The notes under the pieces: generated by a model
Databases searched by the model: none
Told to the model about the DNA's origin: nothing
The model's input: the letters and a program-made list of their open reading frames with translations, nothing else
In this document: positions 9,166 through 20,621 of the stretch, one piece after another
How the letters are laid out: each line of letters begins with the position of its first letter
How positions within the stretch are numbered: the first letter of the stretch is position 1
Assembly: GCA_039111635.1 (NCBI GenBank)
Contig: JBCAQO010000004.1
Span: forward strand, 1,488,001-1,552,000
Source: Heterobasidion occidentale
Lineage: Eukaryota; Basidiomycota; Agaricomycetes; Russulales; Bondarzewiaceae
Length of the DNA: 64,000 bases
Direction of reading: 5' to 3'
Made by a program: the position numbers and the translations under genes

Positions 9166-12100
9166 ATGTCTGACCCCTCATTCACTCTCCCTTCTGTCTC
9201 CCCTCTCAATAATCGCAACTACCTTCCTGGTCAAGGAGATCAAGGCCTGGCTTCGTCTCAAAGGCCTGTGGCTTCTGGTCTCTGGTGATGAGACAGCCCC
9301 TGTTGGCTCGAAGGAGAAGCCTGCTGAGGCAAGGGAGGTGGCAGAGTGGAAGAGGAATGCTCAGAAGGCTGCTGGTGCGCTCTTACTTTCGGTTGAGGAG
9401 CAGTTCAGAGGTGTTTTGGACGGCATTGAGGACGACCCCATCGCGATTTGGACCACACTGGAGGAGCAGTTCAACAAGAAGTCTGCTGGATCGCGTTTCA
9501 ACGCAATGGAGGACGTCTTTTCAATCAAAAAGCGCAATGAGTCCCTCCAGTCCCTCATTCATCGTGTGGACGAGTCTATGCGCGTCCTGAAGACCTCCGC
9601 GACTCTGGCTTCGATCTCAAGAAGCAGGACGAGGAGCTGACTTGCATGGCGCTCTTGTGGTCTCTCCCCTCCGAGTTTGACACCTTCCGCTCCTCCCTTA
9701 GTCTCATGGACGTCCTGTCTCGCTCCAAGCTTGAAGACGCATTCATGCGCGAGGATTTGAACTGTGCGCATCGTTCTGATGCCATAGACTCTGCACAGGC
9801 CCTTGTGGCATCCTTTCCTTCATCCCCCTCCTCTTCCTCCACCTCCTACAGACGTTCCAAGCAACCCAGGAAGCAGTACAAGTGCGACTTCTGCGGTGCC
9901 ACTGGCCACACTGATGACAGGTGCTTCAAGAGGATCAATGAGGAGCTGAAGAAGTCCAAGCCACAGCAGGCCCACTCGGTTCAGGCCCCTGAAGTCTCTG
10001 GTCCCATGCATTTGCAGGCAATGCAAGTTTTCGTTCCCCTGCTCCATCCCCTTCGTCGCAGCCCCCTCACTCGTCACTGACCTCGATTGGAACGCGGACA
10101 CAGGTGCGACCTCTCATATGACGCCCCATCGCCACTGGCTTCGCAACTATCGTCCCTTCGTCGTCCCCATTCGTCTTGCAGAACTCATCTATTCCTATTA
10201 GCTGGTGTTGGGACTGTGGTGTTCAATCCGTTGTTGGAGGTAAAAGGCGCAGTCTGTGGAGTTCTAAAAGTCCTACACGTCCCTGATCTTGGCTGTAATC
10301 TCCTGTCTGTGCTGTATTTGACTCAGCACAAGCACTTTTCTGTGCTAATAGAAGGATGTTCGATGCATTTCTCCCGGGACGGTGCAGTGTGGTTTATGGC
10401 GGTCGTTCCTGATGGTTCCAACAACGCCTATCTCCAAGGGACCACCTCCACCTGTTTTTTGCAGTCAGCTGGTGCCGCTTCTACTCTCCCTCTTGATTTG
10501 TCCCTGTGGCATCGTCGTCTCTGCCACCACCACCATGCTGGGGTACAGAAAATGGTCAAGGAGCGTCTCGTTACTGGTCTACAGCTCGATTCGGACGTGC
10601 AGCCTGACCCTGTGTGCGAACCCTGTCTCTCTGGCAAGATGCACGCTCACCCCTTCCCCTCCACTGGCTCTGTGACCTCCAAACCACTTGAACTCGTCCA
10701 CTCTGATCTCCATGGTCCTCTCCCTGTTGCCACTCACTCTGGAATGCGCTACTGGATCACCTTCATTGATGAGTTCACCAAGCTCAAGGTGGTCTATGTC
10801 CTGCGCTTGAAGAGCGACGCGTTTGAGGCCTTCAAGCGCTACAAGGCCTATGTGGAGAATCTGACTGGACATCGCATTTTGGCTTTGCAGGATGACAAGG
10901 GAGGAGAGTACATGTCCAATGCCTGGGACGCGTTTTGTTTGGAGCATGGGATCGCTAGGAGGCACACGGCGCGCAATCGGCTACAGCAGAACGGCGTGGC
11001 AGAGCGTGCCAATCGCACCATTATGGAGGCCCTCACCGCTATGCTCTCTGAATCGCGTTTGCCGCTTGTTTTCTGGGGCGAGGCTCTAGCTGCTTATGTG
11101 CACGTCTGGAATCGACTCTGGACGTCTACCCTGAAGGGCAAGACGCCATTTGAGATGGTCAATGGGAAGAAGCCGGACGTTTCGCACTTGCGGGTCTGGG
11201 GCTGCTTGGCTTATGTGCATGTTGCAGAGGGACAAAAGAGATGGATTGGATCGCACATGGAGAAGTGCGTGTTTATTGGTACCCTGAGGGCTACAAGGCG
11301 TGGAAGTTCTACAATCCTGCGACTCGGAAGGTCATTATTTCGGAAAGGCAGACTTTGATGAGCGATTCTTTCCTGGGACTCGCCACTTTGATGCTAAACC
11401 CAGTCTGCCACCCCTCCTCCTTCGTCTCTGTTCAGTCTTTGGGATGCAGATGTTGATCCGGTGCCGATTCTGGGGGGGGAAGCAGATGCTCCCTCCTGCT
11501 GGTCACCTGGAAGACGCTCCCATCGATCAGGATCATCCTGTGGCAGACCCAGCACCTGCTCCACCTCTTGCTCCTGTTGTTGTCCCACCTGATGCTCCCC
11601 CTCCTGTCATTCCGGCGCCACCTCCTGCTCTCAGAACACGCTCTAGGAATTGCTCTGCCACCCTGAACCAGGTCCATCTGTTACTCGACGCTCTACTCGC
11701 ACTCTCGTCGCGCTCCTGGTGAATGGTGGAAGCTTAGGACGCTGCCTGGAGATGATGATGCTCATTCGGACTCCGCTCCAAACGCCCCTGATGCTTCTGG
11801 AGATGCAGAAATGGAACCCATTGTTGAGGACACATTCCTGGCTGAAATCGAGCGTGCCCTGTTCACCTCTGGTGCGGAAAAGGCTGAGCCCTCGACGTAT
11901 CGTCAGGCAATGAAGCGCCCTGATGCAGATGAGTGGCAGAAGGCGGCAGAGGAAGAGATGGAGGCCCATGCTCGGAATCGCACCTAGGACATTGTTTCCA
12001 CTCCCTGAGGGCTGCAAAGCGATCGGTTCTCGTTGGGTGTTCAAGGTGAAGCACAACACGGATGGCTCTGTCGAACGCTACAAGGCTCGTCTCGTCGCCA

Positions 12101-13456
12101 AGGGCTTCAGTCAACGCCCTGGGTTTGATTATTTCGAGACATTTGCCCCCACAGCGAAGTTTGCAGCCATTCGTGCGATCCTTGCTCTCTCTGCCCTCGA
12201 GGACTTTCACCTGCGCTCTGTGGACATCTCCCATGTGTTTATCAATGGCGATCTGGACACTGTGGTGTACATGGAGCAGCCTGAAGGATTTGAGCAAGGA
12301 GGTCCTGAGATGGTCTGTCGCTTGATGAAGGGCTTGTATGGGCTGAAGCAGGCGAGTCGGCTGTGGTACAGGAAGCTCAAGGCGGTACTGGAGCGCATGG
12401 GATTCAAGGCGATCTACTCTGACAACAGCATCTATGTCTATGCCAAGGATCAGGTCAAGGTCATTCTGCCAGTCTTTGTGGATGACTGCACTTTTGCGTC
12501 GAATTCCTTGTCCCTGCTTGATGATCTTGTTGTTGAGCTCTCTAGGTCGTTCAAGCTTCGCGATTTGGGACCCACCACGGCTCTTCTTGGGATAGAGATT
12601 GCCAGGGATCGCGCAAATCGTCGCCTGATGCTCTCCCAGCGCCAGTACATCCTAGACATGCTGGAGCGTTATGGACAGGCCGACTAGACCCCTGTGAGGA
12701 CTCCCATGGTCCCTGGCACCAATCTCTCTGTCTCCATGGCCCCTGTATCGACTGAGGACAAGGAGTACATGAAGAAGGTTCCCTACATCTCTGCTGTTGG
12801 TTCCTTGATGTTCCTTGCACTCGCCACTCGTCCTGACATTGCCCACACGGTCTCTGTCCTGTGCCGTTTCAACTCGAATCCTGGGATTGGGCACTGGAAG
12901 GCTGTGAAGCATTGTTTCGCTACCTGAGAGGCACCTGGATTATCGACTTGTCTATGGCCCCACAGACTCCAAGGAGCTCTTCACCTCGTTCTGTGATGCT
13001 GATCATGCAGGCAACCCTGACAACGGACGGTCTCCACCAGTGGATATGTGCTGCGCATTGGCTCTGGAGCGATCAGCTGGAGCTCCAAGCTACAGGGACT
13101 CGTTGCACAGTCGACCACAGAGGCTGAGTTCATTGCTGCTGTTGATGCTGGCCGGGAGATCGTCTGGATGCGCAATTTGCTCACTGAACTTGGCTACTCC
13201 CTTTCTGAGCCGTCGATTCTCCGCGTTGATAACCAGTCGGCTGTTGCAGTTAGCAAGAATCCAGAGCACCATGGGCGCATGAAACATCTCGATCTTCGTT
13301 TCTTTTGGCTCAGAGACCAGGTAGAGGCTTGGTGTGATTGCTCCAGCCTACGTTCCTACTGCGGACAACGCTGCGGACATCCTTACGAAGGCTGTTCCAC
13401 CTGAGAAGGTGAAGATTTGCTGCAGCTTGATGGGACTAGAGGATCTGGCGCATTAG
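9166..13456 (+). pseudogene. CoA-1 gag-pol polyprotein, broken
   Basis: It begins at the ATG at 9166 (MSDPSFTLPSVSPLNNRNY), as in intact CoA-2. Visible parts are gag (about 9166-9880), zinc knuckle CDFCGATGHTDDRC (about 9890-9930), integrase (WHRRLCHHHHAGVQ to QQNGVAERANRTIME, about 10500-11030), RT (about 11995-12690, FVDD near 12477) and RNase H (TTEAEFIAAVDAGREIVWMR, about 13120-13170). Frameshifts at about 9225, 9540, 9640, 10015, 10190, 11225, 11450, 11690 and 12920 and stops (for example W to TAG near 11985, S to TAG near 12687) destroy the frame. The protease D-T-G lies in a frame-shifted stretch near 10100. Confidence 0.9.
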
Positions 13457-13489
13457 GAGGGTGTTTTGGACGCTCTAGAGGCGTGGAAT

Positions 13490-13499
13490 CAGGAGGGTG
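13490..13499 (+). other. CoA-1 polypurine tract
   Basis: CAGGAGGGTG lies directly before the 3' LTR. A near copy (AGGAGGGTG) lies just after the stop codon at 13457. Either could prime plus-strand synthesis, but position favours the second. Confidence 0.6.
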
Positions 13500-14030
13500 T
13501 GTTGTTTGTGGCCGTTCTGGTTGATGTGGCATGGGTGCCACATGCGTGCCACCTTTGGGACTCATTGCTTACTCGCCTCTGCAGCTGGGAGCGGCCCTAG
13601 AGCCACTCCCAGAGCGGCTATATTGCTTTCTTTCTCCTTTTGGACTGTCTCACTTTGTTTCCACCTTGTCTCACTTTGTTTCAGTTGTTTCACCGGGTTA
13701 GCCGGCTGAGGCGGTCCTGTGTGATGTCATTGACACTCCGGACCGACCTCCAGGTGGAGCTTTTGACCGCTTTGTAAGGTGGACCACCTGTAATGACTCG
13801 TTGATGTCATACCTTCCTTTTTCGTTTCTTATTGTTCTCTGTAGCTTAAATACCCGTGGTCCGAGGGCGATTCTTTCTTCAGACTCTTACCCTCTGGACC
13901 ACAGGTGCGCTCCCTTCTGTTCGTTGTATCTACTTTAGACTCTTACCCTCTGGACCACAGTCCTGTCGTTATAGAGCTTCTTTTTGGCACTCTCTCTGTG
14001 CCAGTCGCTTCGTTGTCACTGCGCTCAACA
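13500..14030 (+). repeat. CoA-1 3' LTR
   Basis: 531 bp, matching the 5' LTR except at about six positions, mostly transitions, all in its first half. It is followed by the second GTCCC target copy. Confidence 0.95.
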
Positions 14031-14735
14031 GTCCCCTTCCTTGATGCGTATGTTGTTGTATCCCCACCAAACATCCAGTTTCAAGAATACCGTTGCCCCT
14101 CAAATAATATCCAAAAGTTCTTGGATTAATGGCAGAGGGCAGACATCTCGAATGGTGTGTTCATTGAGGTGGCGATAATCCTGTACCAGACACAGTTTCC
14201 TGTCCTTCTTGTTTATAAAGAAGAAGGAGGCCGCTCTGTGTGCTGTCGACCGATGTATTGTTCCCCTAGAAAGATGCTCTTTGATGAATTTTCCTAGCTC
14301 GTTGTGTTTTTCTGGGCTCAAAGGGAATATCCTTAGAGCCTGGGGTACAAAAGACAGCTTGAGATTTATCGCGTGGTCCCATATAGTGTGCTTAGGGAGT
14401 CTTTGCAATTGTCTTTCTCTGAAAATGTCGAGGTAGGAGTGGTATTCCGACGGTACGCAATCTTTCAAATCAGTCGTGTTGATTTCCTCTTCCAGGTCTT
14501 TATCAAAACTCGTGAACCCCGAGGGTTCGGGTACTACCTTTCTGATGATGGGTTCTTCTCCGCTATCCATTGTGGAGGAGTCAAACGGTATTTGCACCTT
14601 TTCGGCAACTTCTTCTGAAGCTTCACTCCGAGCTGTCTCTTGTTGGACTTGTCGGTGTTCCTTCCTTTTGGCCACTAGTTCCCTGAGCCATTCCTGAGCT
14701 TTAGCTTGTCGGGATTTGTGCTTTAACAGGGAGAG
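14031..14735 (-). pseudogene. GyA-1 N-terminal RT and PR-RT linker
   Basis: The minus strand encodes AKRKEHRQVQQETARSEASE, a linker, then DLKDCVPSEYHSYLDIF, FPLSPEKHNELGKFIKEHL, STAHRAASFFFINKKDRKLC and VQDYRHLNEHTIRDVCPLPL, the usual start of a gypsy RT. The frame is open from about 14675 to 14100. It is the upstream part of the RT interrupted by CoA-1. It ends at GAGAG (14731-14735), the reverse complement of the CTCTC found at 22830-22834. Confidence 0.85.
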
Positions 14736-15021
14736 TGTTAGGTCAGAGACCTATCATGTGCACCGATGCATGAAGGGGATCCCTAGGCTAACATGTCCAC
14801 AGTTTCATAGAGTCGGAGGCTCCAATGAATGAAGATGATGGATCGTCTTTGGGCTCTTTCGAGGAACTCGGAGTCGTTCTCTGCCTTGTCCTCGAAGAGG
14901 TTAAGGAGATGATCTTCGAGGTCTTCTTGATGATGAGAGGGAACTGGATGATCTTCTCCTGTCCAACAGATGACACAAGGGGGTGTCCAACTGAGAACAC
15001 GGAAGGTGGCTAGGCCGGTGT

Positions 15022-15552
15022 TGTTGAGCGCAGTGACAACGAAGCGACTGGCACAGAGAGAGTGCCAAAAAGAAGCTCTATAACGACAGGACTGTGGTCC
15101 AGAGGGTAAGAGTCTAAAGTAGATACAAAGAACAGAAGGGAGCGCACCTGTGGTCCAGAGGGTAAGAGTCTGAAGAAAGAATCGCCCTCGGACCACGGGT
15201 ATTTAAGCTACAGAGAACAATAAGAAACGAAAAAGGAAGGTATGACATCAACGGGTCATTACAGGTGGTCCACCTTACAAAGCGGTCAAAAGCTCCACCT
15301 GGAGGTCGGTCCGGAGTGTCAGTGACATCACACAGGACCGCCTCAGCCGGCTAACCCGGTGAAACAACAGAAACAAAGTGAGACAAGGTGGAAACAAAAT
15401 GAGACAGTCCAAAAGGAGAAAGAAAGCAATATACCCGCTCTGGGAGTGGCTCTAGGGCCGCTCCCAGCTGCAGAGGCGAGTAATCACTGAGTCCCATAGG
15501 TGGCACGCATGTGGCACCCATGCCACATCAACCAGAACGGCCACAAACAACA
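15022..15552 (-). repeat. CoA-2 3' LTR
   Basis: 531 bp, TGTTGAGCGC..ACAAACAACA on the plus strand. It appears identical to 20091-20621. In element sense it follows the AGGAGGGTG polypurine tract at 15553-15561. Confidence 0.97.
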
Positions 15553-15595
15553 CACCCTCCTGATTCCACGCCTCTAGAGCATCCAAAACACCCTC

Positions 15596-18500
15596 CTAAT
15601 GCGGCAGATCCTCTAGTCCCATCAAGCTGCAGCAAATCTTCACCTTCTCAGGTGGAACAGCCTTCGTCAGGATGTCCGCAGCGTTGTCCGCAGTAGGAAC
15701 GTAGGCTGGAATCACACCAGCCTCTACCTGGTCTCTGAGCCAAAAGAAACGAAGATCGAGATGCTTCATCCGCCCATGGTGCTCTGGATTCTTGCTAACT
15801 GCAACAGCCGACTGGTTATCAACGCGGAGAATCGACGGCTCAGACAGGGAGTAGCCAAGTTCAGTGAGCAAATTGCGCATCCAGACAATCTCCCGGCCAG
15901 CATCAACAGCAGCAATGAACTCAGCCTCTGTGGTCGACTGTGCAACGAGTCCCTGGAGCTTGGAGCTCCAGCTGATCGCTCCAGAGCCAATGCGCAGCAC
16001 ATATCCACTGGTGGACCGTCCGTTGTCAGGGTTGCCTGCATGATCAGCATCACAGAACGAGGTGAAGAGCTCCTTGGAGTCAGTCGGGCCATAGACAAGT
16101 CGATAATCCAGGGTGCCTCTCAGATAGCGAAACAAATGCTTCACAGCCTTCCAGTGCGCAATCCCAGGATTCGAGTTGAAACGGCATAGGACAGAGACCG
16201 TGTGGGCGATGTCAGGACGAGTGGCGAGTGCAAGGAACAGCAAGGAACCAACAGCAGAGATGTAGGGAACCTTCTTCATGTACTCCTTGTCCTCAGTCGA
16301 TACAGGGGCCATGGAGACAGAGAGATTGGTGCCAGGGACCATGGGGGTCTTCACAGGGGTCGAGTCGGCCTGTCCGTAACGCTCCAGCATGTCTAGGATG
16401 TACTGGCGCTGGGAGAGCATCAGGCGACGATTCGCGCGATCCCTGGCAATCTCTATCCCAAGAAGAGCGGTGGTGGGTCCCAAATCGCGAAGCTTGAACG
16501 ACCTAGAGAGCTCAACAACAAGATCATCGAGCAGGGACAAGGAATTCGACGCAAAAGTGCAGTCATCCACAAAGACAGGCAGAATGACCTTGACCTGATC
16601 CTTGGCATAGACATAGATGCTGTTGTCAGAGTAGATCGCCTTGAATCCCATGCGCTCCAGTGCCGCCTTGAGCTTCCTGTACCACAGCCGACTCGCCTGC
16701 TTCAGCCCATACAAGCCCTTCATCAAGCGACAGACCATCTCAGGTCCTCCCTGCTCAAATCCTTCAGGCTGCTCCATATACACCACAGTGTCCAGATCGC
16801 CATTGATAAACGCATGAGAGATGTCCACAGAGCGCAGGTGAAAGTCCTCCAGGGCAGAGAGAGCAAGGATGGCACGAATGGCTGCAAACTTGGCTGTGGG
16901 GGCGAATGTCTCGAAATAATCGAATCCAGGGCGCTGACTGAAGCCCTTGGCAACGAGACGAGCCTTGTAGCGCTCGACAGAGCCATCCGTGTTGTGCTTC
17001 ACCTTGAAAACCCAACGAGAACCAATCGCTTTGCAGCCCTCAGGCAGTGGAACAATGTCCCAGGTGCGATTCCGAGCATGGGCCTCCATCTCTTCCTCTG
17101 CCGCCTTCTGCCACTCATCTGCATCAGGGCGCTTCATTGCCTGACGATACGTCGAGGGCTCAGCCTTTTCTGTACCAGAGATGAACAGGGCACGCTCGAC
17201 TTCAGCCAGAAATGCATCCTCAACAATGGGTTCCATCTCTGCATCTCCAGAAGCATCAGGGGCGTCCTGAGCGGAGTCCGAATGAGCATCATCGTCTGCA
17301 GGCAGCGTCCGCAGCTTCCACCATTCACCAGGAGCGCGACGAGTGCGAGTGGAGCGTCGAGTAACAGATGGACCTGGTTCAGGGGTGGCAGAGCGATTCC
17401 TAGAGCGTGTTCTGAGAGCAGGAGGTGGCGCCGGAATGACAGGAGGGGGAGCATCAGGAGGGGCAACAACAGGAGCAAGAGGTGGAGGAGGTGCTGGGTC
17501 TGCCACAGGATGATCCTGATTGATGGGAGCGTCTTCCAGGTGACCAGCAGGAGGAGGAGCATCTGCTTCCCCCCCCAGAATCGGCACCGGATCAACATCT
17601 GCATCCCAAAGACTAAACAGAGACGAAGGAGGAGGGGTGGCAGACTGGGTGTTAGCATGAAAGTTGCGAGTCCCAGGAAAGAATCGCTCATCAAAGTCTG
17701 CCCTTTCCGAAATGATGACCTTCCGAGTTGCAGGATTGTAGAACTTCCACGCCTTGTAGCCCTCAGGGTACCCAATAAACACGCACTTCTCCATATGCGA
17801 TCCAAATCCATCCCTTTTGTCCCTCTGCACATGCACATAAGCCAAGCAGCCCCAGACCCGCAAGTGCGAAACGTCCGGCTTCTTCCCATTGACCATCTCA
17901 AATGGCGTCTTGCCCTTCAGGGTAGACGTCCAGAGTCGATTCCAGACGTGCACATAAGCAGCTAGAGCCTCGCCCCAGAAAACAAGCGGCAAACGCGATT
18001 CAGAGAGCATGGCAGTGAGGGCCTCCATGATGGTGCGATTGGCACGCTCTGCCACGCCGTTCTGCTGTGGCCGATTGCGTGCCGTGTGCCTCCTAGCGAT
18101 CCCATGCTCCAAACAAAACACGTCCCAGGCATTGGACATGTACTCTCCTCCCTTGTCATCCTGCAGAGCCAAAATGCGCTGTCCAGTGAGGTTCTCCACA
18201 TAGGCCTTGTAGCGCTTGAAGGCCTCAAACGCGTCGCTCTTCAAGCGCAGGACATAGACCACTTTGAGCTTGGTGAACTCATCAATGAAGGTGATCCAGT
18301 AGCGCATTCCAGAGTGAGTGGCAACAGGGAGAGGACCATGGAGATCAGAGTGGACGAGTTCAAGCGGTTTGGAGGTCACAGAGCCAGTGGAAGGGAAGGG
18401 GTGAGCGTGCATCTTGCCAGAGAGACAGGGCTCGCACACAGGGTCAGGCTGCACGTCCGAATCGAGCTGTAGACCAGTAACGAGTCGTTCCTTGACCATC

Positions 18501-19897
18501 TTCTGCACCCCAGCATAGTGGTGGTGACAGAGACGACGATGCCACAGGGACAAATCAAGAGGGAGAGTAGAAGCGGCACTAGCAGACTGCAAAACAACGG
18601 TGGAGGTGGTCCCTTGGAGATAAGCGTTGTTGGAACCATCAGGAACGACCGCCATAAACCACACTGCACCGTCCCGGGAGAAATGCATCGAAGATCCTTC
18701 TATTAGCACAGAAAAGTGCTTGTGCTGAGTCAAATACAGCACAGACAGGAGATTACAGCCAAGATCAGGGACATGCAGGACGTTTGAGAACTCCACAGAT
18801 TGCGCCCTCTTGCCTCCAACAACCGGATTGAACACCACAGTCCCAACACCAGCAGAGTAGATGACAGACGAGTCTGCAAGACGAATGGGGACGATGAAGG
18901 GACGATAGTTGCGAAGCCAGTGGCGATGGGGCGTCATATGAGAGGTCGCACCTGTGTCCGCGTTCCAATCGAGGTCAGTGACGAGTGAGGGGGCTGTGGA
19001 CGCAGGGGATGGAGCAGGGGAACGAAAACTTGTATTGCCTGCAAACTGCATCGGACCAGAGGCCTCAGGGGCCTGAACCGAGTGGGCCTGGTGTGGCTTC
19101 GACTTCTTCAGCTCCTCATTGATCCTCTTGAAGCACCTGTCATCAGTGTGGCCAGTGGCACCGCAGAAGTCGCACTTGTACTGCTTCCTGGGCTGCTTGG
19201 AACGTTTGTAGGAGGTAGAGGAAGAGGAGGGGGATGAAGGAAAGGATGCCACAAGGGCCTGTGCAGAGTCTGTGGCATCAGAACGACGCGCACGGTTCAA
19301 ATCCTCGCGCCTGAACGCGTCCTCGAGCTTGGAACGAGACAAGACGTCCATGAGACTGAGGGAGGAGCGGAAGGTGTCAAACTCGGAGGGGAGAGACCAC
19401 AAGAGCGCCATGCAAGTCAGCTCCTCGTCCTGCTTCTTGAGATCGAAGCCAGAGTCGCGGAGGTTCCTCAGGACGCGCATAGACTCGTCCACACGATGAA
19501 TGAGGGACTGGAGGGACTCATCGTTGCGCTTCTTGATTGAAAAGAGGTCCTCCATCGCGTTGAAACGCGATCCAGCAGACTTCTTGTTGAACTGCTCCTC
19601 CAGTGTGGTCCAAATGGCAATGGGGTCGTCCTCAATGCCGTCCAAAACGCCTCTGAACTGCTCCTCAACCGAAAGTAAGAGCGCACCAGCAGCCTTCTGA
19701 GCGTTCCTCTTCCACTCTGCCACCTCCCTTGCCTCAGCAGGCTTCTCCTTCGTGCCAACAGGGGCTGTCTCATCACCAGAGACCAAAAGCCACAGGCCTT
19801 TGAGACGAAGCCAGGCCTTGATCTCCTTGGACCAGGAAGGATAGTTGCGATTATTGAGAGGGGAGACAGAAGGGAGAGCGAATGAGGGGTCAGACAT
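15596..19897 (-). CDS. gag-pol: Copia Gag-Pol polyprotein, 1433 aa, intact
   Basis: The ATG at 19895-19897 begins MSDPSFALPSVSPLNNRNYP. Order: UBN2-like gag (about 1-235); zinc knuckle CX2CX4HX4C, CDFCGATGHTDDRC (242-255); aspartic protease with D-T-G at 314-316; integrase zinc region with H453/H458 and C488/C491; catalytic residues D518, D580 or D581, and E617; a Pro-rich linker (about 755-835); RT (about 945-1180) with FVDD at 1109-1112; RNase H-like tail (about 1275-1400: CDADHAG, TEAEF, VDNQSA). PR-IN-RT-RH order defines Ty1/copia. A single frame without frameshift between gag and pol is typical of the group. Every expected catalytic residue is present, so the protein could be functional. 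It packages RNA in virus-like particles, reverse-transcribes and integrates it. Confidence 0.97.
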   Translation of the reverse strand: MSDPSFALPSVSPLNNRNYPSWSKEIKAWLRLKGLWLLVSGDETAPVGTKEKPAEAREVAEWKRNAQKAAGALLLSVEEQFRGVLDGIEDDPIAIWTTLEEQFNKKSAGSRFNAMEDLFSIKKRNDESLQSLIHRVDESMRVLRNLRDSGFDLKKQDEELTCMALLWSLPSEFDTFRSSLSLMDVLSRSKLEDAFRREDLNRARRSDATDSAQALVASFPSSPSSSSTSYKRSKQPRKQYKCDFCGATGHTDDRCFKRINEELKKSKPHQAHSVQAPEASGPMQFAGNTSFRSPAPSPASTAPSLVTDLDWNADTGATSHMTPHRHWLRNYRPFIVPIRLADSSVIYSAGVGTVVFNPVVGGKRAQSVEFSNVLHVPDLGCNLLSVLYLTQHKHFSVLIEGSSMHFSRDGAVWFMAVVPDGSNNAYLQGTTSTVVLQSASAASTLPLDLSLWHRRLCHHHYAGVQKMVKERLVTGLQLDSDVQPDPVCEPCLSGKMHAHPFPSTGSVTSKPLELVHSDLHGPLPVATHSGMRYWITFIDEFTKLKVVYVLRLKSDAFEAFKRYKAYVENLTGQRILALQDDKGGEYMSNAWDVFCLEHGIARRHTARNRPQQNGVAERANRTIMEALTAMLSESRLPLVFWGEALAAYVHVWNRLWTSTLKGKTPFEMVNGKKPDVSHLRVWGCLAYVHVQRDKRDGFGSHMEKCVFIGYPEGYKAWKFYNPATRKVIISERADFDERFFPGTRNFHANTQSATPPPSSLFSLWDADVDPVPILGGEADAPPPAGHLEDAPINQDHPVADPAPPPPLAPVVAPPDAPPPVIPAPPPALRTRSRNRSATPEPGPSVTRRSTRTRRAPGEWWKLRTLPADDDAHSDSAQDAPDASGDAEMEPIVEDAFLAEVERALFISGTEKAEPSTYRQAMKRPDADEWQKAAEEEMEAHARNRTWDIVPLPEGCKAIGSRWVFKVKHNTDGSVERYKARLVAKGFSQRPGFDYFETFAPTAKFAAIRAILALSALEDFHLRSVDISHAFINGDLDTVVYMEQPEGFEQGGPEMVCRLMKGLYGLKQASRLWYRKLKAALERMGFKAIYSDNSIYVYAKDQVKVILPVFVDDCTFASNSLSLLDDLVVELSRSFKLRDLGPTTALLGIEIARDRANRRLMLSQRQYILDMLERYGQADSTPVKTPMVPGTNLSVSMAPVSTEDKEYMKKVPYISAVGSLLFLALATRPDIAHTVSVLCRFNSNPGIAHWKAVKHLFRYLRGTLDYRLVYGPTDSKELFTSFCDADHAGNPDNGRSTSGYVLRIGSGAISWSSKLQGLVAQSTTEAEFIAAVDAGREIVWMRNLLTELGYSLSEPSILRVDNQSAVAVSKNPEHHGRMKHLDLRFFWLRDQVEAGVIPAYVPTADNAADILTKAVPPEKVKICCSLMGLEDLPH

Positions 19898-20078
19898 GGT
19901 GTGGCACGAGTGGCACGAGCAGGGAAAGGTGTTGGAAGCGATGTGGGATGATAGGAAAGGCAGGAAAGCAATGGGGAAGATGTGGCAGCAATGGGGTGTG
20001 GCCAGAAAGGTGTGGCACAGCAGAGGGGAGACCAGAAAGTGTCGATAAAACGATGTAGAGCAAAGTCGCTAGAGCGCA

Positions 20079-20090
20079 GGGCCCATAACC
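20079..20090 (-). other. CoA-2 primer-binding site
   Basis: The plus strand reads GGGCCCATAACC (sense GGTTATGGGCCC) directly inside the 5' LTR, complementary to the initiator tRNA-Met anticodon arm, as in CoA-1. Confidence 0.7.
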
Positions 20091-20621
20091 TGTTGAGCGC
20101 AGTGACAACGAAGCGACTGGCACAGAGAGAGTGCCAAAAAGAAGCTCTATAACGACAGGACTGTGGTCCAGAGGGTAAGAGTCTAAAGTAGATACAAAGA
20201 ACAGAAGGGAGCGCACCTGTGGTCCAGAGGGTAAGAGTCTGAAGAAAGAATCGCCCTCGGACCACGGGTATTTAAGCTACAGAGAACAATAAGAAACGAA
20301 AAAGGAAGGTATGACATCAACGGGTCATTACAGGTGGTCCACCTTACAAAGCGGTCAAAAGCTCCACCTGGAGGTCGGTCCGGAGTGTCAGTGACATCAC
20401 ACAGGACCGCCTCAGCCGGCTAACCCGGTGAAACAACAGAAACAAAGTGAGACAAGGTGGAAACAAAATGAGACAGTCCAAAAGGAGAAAGAAAGCAATA
20501 TACCCGCTCTGGGAGTGGCTCTAGGGCCGCTCCCAGCTGCAGAGGCGAGTAATCACTGAGTCCCATAGGTGGCACGCATGTGGCACCCATGCCACATCAA
20601 CCAGAACGGCCACAAACAACA
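20091..20621 (-). repeat. CoA-2 5' LTR and promoter
   Basis: 531 bp, apparently identical to 15022-15552. On the sense strand a TTAAATA box (about 20269-20275) precedes the 24-bp direct repeat pair. Transcription would run leftwards into gag-pol. Confidence 0.97.

Larger units (their letters stand above)
8441..14030 (+). mobile_element. CoA-1: full-length Ty1/copia element, decayed
   Basis: The element is 5590 bp with two 531-bp LTRs (TGTTGTTTGT..GCTCAACA), a half-tRNA-type primer site, a copia-order gag-PR-IN-RT-RH region and a polypurine tract. A GTCCC duplication flanks it. By eye the two LTRs differ at about six positions (roughly 1%), so it is older than CoA-2. It sits inside the RT of GyA-1. 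Confidence 0.95.
1425..14735 (-). mobile_element. GyA-1: Ty3/gypsy chromovirus, 3' portion, interrupted by a copia
   Basis: Reading leftwards from 14735 come RT, RNase H, integrase, chromodomain, a TATA-like box, an extra coding region, a long non-coding repeat-motif region, a polypurine tract and the 3' LTR. The order RT-RH-IN-chromodomain defines a Ty3/gypsy chromovirus. CoA-1 (8441-14030) splits the RT. The element stops at 14735 against a GyB LTR; its gag-protease part appears to be the plus-strand block 21187-22834 (see findings). Many stops and frameshifts make it non-autonomous. Confidence 0.85.
15022..20621 (-). mobile_element. CoA-2: intact, apparently recent Ty1/copia element
   Basis: The element is 5600 bp with two 531-bp LTRs that I find identical on base-by-base reading, a single open gag-pol frame, a primer site and the 5-bp duplication GGTGT (15017-15021 and 20622-20626). 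Identical LTRs and an unbroken frame mean recent insertion and possible activity. It sits inside a GyB LTR. Confidence 0.97.

Noticed and set aside
16814..17965. Long plus-strand open frame opposite the copia gag-pol
   Set aside because: It is antisense to the intact 1433-codon frame, whose codon structure leaves the opposite strand open; matching antisense frames in decayed copies are broken at random.
19290..19320. GGTTCAAATCC, similar to a tRNA B box
   Set aside because: It lies within the intact copia gag frame on the opposite strand and has no A box or cloverleaf around it; the same codons recur in every CoA copy.
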